In this document: positions 60,600-64,000 of the stretch, piece after piece
How positions within the stretch are numbered: the stretch's first letter is position 1
Layout: every line of letters begins with the position of its first letter
Assembly: GCF_963678635.1 (NCBI RefSeq)
Contig: NC_087067.1
Span: forward strand, 50,396,233 to 50,460,232
Source: Symsagittifera roscoffensis
Lineage: Eukaryota; Xenacoelomorpha; Acoela; Convolutidae
Direction: 5' to 3'
DNA length: 64,000 nucleotides
Notes under the pieces: model-generated
Database searches by the model: none
What the model was told of the DNA's origin: nothing
Seen by the model: the letters and a program-made list of their open reading frames with translations, nothing else
Translations under genes and position numbers: made by a program

Positions 60600-62340
60600 G
60601 AACCATGGATGAGACTATGTTGGAAGCTTCAAACATCCGCTACGCAACGAACTGTTCTCAGTTTTGTTTCATCTGTCTTCGGCCTTATTGGTTTGATGGC
60701 TCCCTACACGGATTCTTGAGTTGAAAGGGTTATCAGGATTATCAAAAACAGATATTGCGTTCGTTTTTGGTAAAGCAAGGGTAGCAACAAGGAAGGCTTT
60801 GTCCATTTCGACTCAGTTGTGCGCGGTTGTTTTCCTTCGTGACCGCTTTGTTGAATTAAATGTGTTATCAGGGTTATCAAAAATTGATATTGCGTTCGTT
60901 TTTGGTAAAACAAGGGTAGCAACAAGGACGGCTTTGTCCATTCCCAAGCTGGAATTGCAGTCAGTCTTGCTGGCATCAATTTAAAGGAAGATACACCCAG
61001 GGCAATTTTAATCGATGTAACCGGCACCTTTCTGTGGACCGATAGCATCACGGTGCTACAAGGGCTTCACTGTGTCGTTAAATTACCGACTTTCAACGCA
61101 AACCGTGTTTCTGAAATAAAGGAACTCACCACTGTGGATCAATGGTTCCATGTGAATAGTGGAGATAACCCCGTGGACACTGGGACACGCGGAATATCGG
61201 ACGACTGCCTTAAAGAAAGCAGTTGGGTCAAGGGTCCAAGCTTCCTTTCAGGCACGGAGTGGCTCCTCAAACTAAATCTGGTTGTTTTTAGTTACATCCT
61301 CTCAAAGAAATCTGTAGACGACACTATACACAATTCGACACATGCTCTGACGAGTACTTCGAAGCAGTCAGAGCCTGTATTTGTTTGGGAGAAGTATACG
61401 TTTGCTTTATGTTGAGGTTATTGCCGAAACACAAGCACTTTTGCTGGCCTACCGCTCAAATAACCGATCTGTCTGAATTAGCAATTGTGAAACAAAAATT
61501 GTTATTTTGGGTCAATCCGAAAAGTGCCCGCTTAAGTTCAAACACTTCAATCTGGCATACCTTTAAAACCGTCTAGTCGCATTGCAGCTTACTCGCCGTT
61601 TATCGGCCCCCGTGGCATCATTCAACGCTTAGCCGGATGCAACGTATTGCCAAAATAAACCTTGTTGGGTTCAATGCTTACGGGAAAGATTCAACGCTTA
61701 GCAGAAATAAACTTTGAAACTAAGCATCCCATCATTTTAGATTCTCGTCACTTGATGGTAAAATTGTTTCTGAGGCATCTGCACTTTGCCCAACACGATC
61801 AACACTTGGATTATTTGCGGTCCATAGTACACATGGAGTTTGTGGTGTTGGGTCTGCAAGCGGCCGTCCGTGCAATTGAAAGGTGTTGTTTTTTTTCGCA
61901 GAAAACGCAAGGCAAACACCTTATATCCTATGATGTCAGACCTCCCTGTCGAAGGGCTTGGTTACTCCCATCGGCCTTTCAGTAATTGTGGTGTGGATTG
62001 TTTTGGCCCGTTTTACGTGACCATTCGCCACAATAGTGTAAAAATATGGGTTTTCTGTTCACCTGCATGACTACCCGTGCCGTACACATAGAAATTTTTT
62101 TGTCTATGGAAATCGGCTCCTGCGTCATGGGCATTGAAAGATTTATCTTCAGTAGTAGTACGCCAAACGTTGGGTGGTCAGAGAACGGTACCATTTTCGT
62201 TGGAGCTGAGAAAGAACTTCTGCTTTGCGTACAAAGTTAGAACAGACAGGCTCCCGCATTATTAGTGCATAAGGTAATTAAATGGAAACACAACCCTCCT
62301 GGCGTGCCGCATCATGGTGGGTCTTGGGAAAAGTTAGTGC
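60600..62340 (+). pseudogene. BEL/Pao pol remnants: RT end, RNase H and integrase
   Basis: Landmarks in order: VLSFVSSVFGLIGLMAPYT (about 60,655, RT-to-RNase H joint), FGKTRVATRTALSIPKLELQ (RNase H start), FLWTDSITVLQGL (about 61,033), VNRVSEIKEL-like NANRVSEIKEL and NSGDNPVDTGTRGI (61,095-61,195), then the integrase zinc domain (HLHFAQHDQH at about 61,780), NCGVDCFGPFYV (61,985, first Asp), TTRAVHIEI, GWSENGTIFVGAEKEL (62,175; Glu where the second catalytic Asp belongs), and KWKHNPPGVPHHGGSWEKL (62,280, catalytic Glu). An in-frame 135-bp duplication (60,730 and 60,865) repeats the LSGLSK...TALSI segment. Multiple stops and frame changes: dead. No 3' LTR found. Confidence 0.85.
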
Positions 62341-63417
62341 GAGGATTTTGTTAAAATTCAAGTTATTCTCGCATTCAACTCGATAATAGAACAAAAAAAT
62401 TTAAACTTACATGAAATTCAATTAAAGTTAGGAATTATAATCCAAAATTATTTTCTTTCGGTCTTTCTTCCATCGATCGAACCGCTTCTTTTTGACTGTA
62501 ATCGAGATTGAACTATTAGAAAGTCCAGCTGGAGAGAAGTGGTGACTTTCATCGGCTTGAATTTTTGACAGCGTTGGAGGATCAAATATTTAAAAAGTTG
62601 GTCGAAAATGAGACTGAAATATTGCAAAGTCCAGCTAGTGGTCTAGTTCAAAGTCTGTTTGAGGGATTTCCCGTAGTGTAAATTCCGTACAATAAATTCA
62701 GTATAACATCAACTGCATTCCTTAACAAACTCAAGAGACGATGTTTTAGCACCACTGGAACTAGACATTGCCGTTGGCAGGTATCAATCAAATGGCACGA
62801 TGGTCAATGCCAAGAACGGACTGCAAAACTAAAACTATCATAAACTGAAATGTATATATAAGACAGGTCTAGGCAACACACCTGTGTTATTTAAACATGT
62901 AGCTATATGTGTAACAGAGTGTGCAAACCAAAATGGAATTCCTCCTACAGATAGCGGAGTCCGATTACAAAATGCGGATTCCGCTTCCAATTGTGAATAC
63001 CATGACCACATAAGCTTACTATACATAAATGGGAAAACTAATTTGTATACTTCACCAACTGTGCTCGATTCCGCATATTTTTGGTGTGGATTCCGGGGTT
63101 TTGTCTGCTTTTAGAGAAATTTTAAGCGATACAGTGTTTAAGTTGTTTGTTTGTTGAATTCAAAATAGTAAAAAATTTAGAAAAAAAAATAGCCGTGCTG
63201 CAGATGCGGCGTTGAATCTGTAACTTTAATCGCCCAATTTTTTCCCTTTTGCCTAACGTGAACTCCAGATATAGGTTAAATTTTTTTCTTGTTATATGTG
63301 GTGGAACCTGATCTAGACTACATTTTATGATTGGATAATTTAGATATTTTACCAATGTAAAGTATTTAATATTAACCAATCATGATCCATCTAACTAACA
63401 ACCCACTTATTTGTAAG
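62341..63417. other. No gene recognised
   Basis: AT-rich sequence after the Pao integrase, with some traces that may be its decayed C-terminus (about 62,520-62,680). GATTCCG(C)-type words recur near 62,940-63,090 (ATGCGGATTCCGCTTCC) but make no clear array. Confidence 0.4.
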
Positions 63418-63687
63418 TGCTGAAGTTACTTGTAATTTCAGCACCAGAGAGATTTGAATTTAACTTAGAAATTAGTTGGACTCTCCCGAGCACTTCAGCA
63501 GCCGCAATAAACCAGTATACCCTAGATCTATTGAGCCTAGCAGAGACTAGTTAAACAACCTGAGACTAGATAGTATAAGAGTAAGATTAGGATCGGTATT
63601 AGACTAAGAAGTTGCACGAATCTATCCGGCCGAAAATAAGATAGCGTGACGAGCAGACGGTGTACCCTATCCGAAATTACTCTATGA
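63418..63687 (+). repeat. LTR-like segment before the gypsy pol end
   Basis: It begins near an inverted pair GTGCTGAA...TTCAGCAC (63,416-63,443), has AATAAA at 63,508, and 63,577-63,690 matches the inverted copy at 50,722. It is joined straight to an RNase H-coding stretch, not to a gag leader, so the element is rearranged or truncated. Confidence 0.5.
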
Positions 63688-64000
63688 GTTAACCAACTCG
63701 GTCCTAACTCATCTGGTGCTACACAAAAATCTAACCCAAACCACCGAGTTTACAGATTTCAACTAATTCTAATGAAATTTCCAAACTTACATATAGTTTG
63801 GACTGCAGGAAAAAATCTTGCATTACCAGACACCTTAAGTCGAAATACACCACCTGAATTACTTACACGAAAAACAACAGTTGAAATACCCAAAAACATA
63901 AAATTCTACCTTGCAGAAAACGAAACATCACCCCGATTGGAATGCAAATATGCAGTAAAAACTGATATAGAACAATCACAAATAAATAGTTTACAACATT
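63688..64000 (+). pseudogene. Ty3/gypsy pol, end of RNase H and following linker (runs off window)
   Basis: One frame open to the window edge. NPNHRVYRFQLILMKFPNLH, then IVWTAGKNLALPDTLSR with the conserved Asp of the RNase H end, then the linker NTPPELLTRKTTVEIPKNI, as in a common gypsy group distinct from the giant element. There is no start codon; the 5' part of pol is missing. It may be intact beyond the window toward the integrase. Confidence 0.75.

Overview
The window is metazoan nuclear DNA: AT-rich, with short GT-AG introns and densely packed with retroelements and simple repeats. The one recognisable host gene is the 5' end of a SPEF2 (sperm flagellar protein 2) orthologue on the minus strand at about 5.13-5.59 kb. 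This points to an animal with flagellated sperm or motile cilia and argues against nematodes. I see no bacterial-type operons, rRNA or canonical tRNA genes, or CRISPR arrays.

Layout. 0-7 kb: a tRNA-like SINE fragment at the left edge, AT-rich DNA, a decayed BEL/Pao gag-protease relic (2.9-4.5 kb), then the SPEF2 exons. 7.2-36.5 kb: the centrepiece, a giant Ty3/gypsy-class LTR retroelement (about 27 kb as it stands, about 24.6 kb without an internal tandem duplication), preceded by two older partial LTRs of the same family and a long near-perfect palindrome. 36.5-44.1 kb: the 3-kb leader of a second, more diverged copy of that element, truncated just inside its gag start; the leader and its flank are duplicated in tandem and contain a 25-bp minisatellite (13 units in one copy, 21 in the other). 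44-57.5 kb: non-coding AT-rich DNA with a roughly 770-bp tandem repeat, two hAT-like MITEs with 8-bp target duplications, foldback repeats, a 403-bp tandem duplication and an 82-bp satellite. 57.5-62.3 kb: relics of another BEL/Pao element (leader/PBS, gag traces, RT end, RNase H, integrase). 63.4-64 kb: an LTR-like segment abutting the end of a different Ty3/gypsy pol, which runs off the window.

The giant element reads: 918-bp LTR - about 3-kb leader - Gag with coiled coil, capsid-type domain, two zinc knuckles and retropepsin - RT - RNase H - integrase - acidic linker - macro-like (ADP-ribose-binding fold) domain. After a 0.4-kb spacer comes a second, very long reading frame (about 8.9 kb). 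Its N-terminal part has an SGNH/GDSL-hydrolase domain with every catalytic block visible, followed by a second, degenerate SGNH-like unit and a long C-terminal region I cannot assign. Then come a 3' UTR, a polypurine stretch and the second LTR. Gag and Pol are offset by a UUU-UGA arrangement that could be a programmed +1 frameshift. No signal peptide or envelope-like protein is evident. Two candidate 3' splice sites before the second frame suggest a spliced mRNA.

This copy is defective: at least four in-frame stops and around ten frameshifts. These are concentrated in pol and the first part of the second frame; the following 6 kb carries only one stop. The LTR pair is about 98% identical by eye, so insertion was fairly recent. 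Assignments rest on reading motifs by eye, with no database search.
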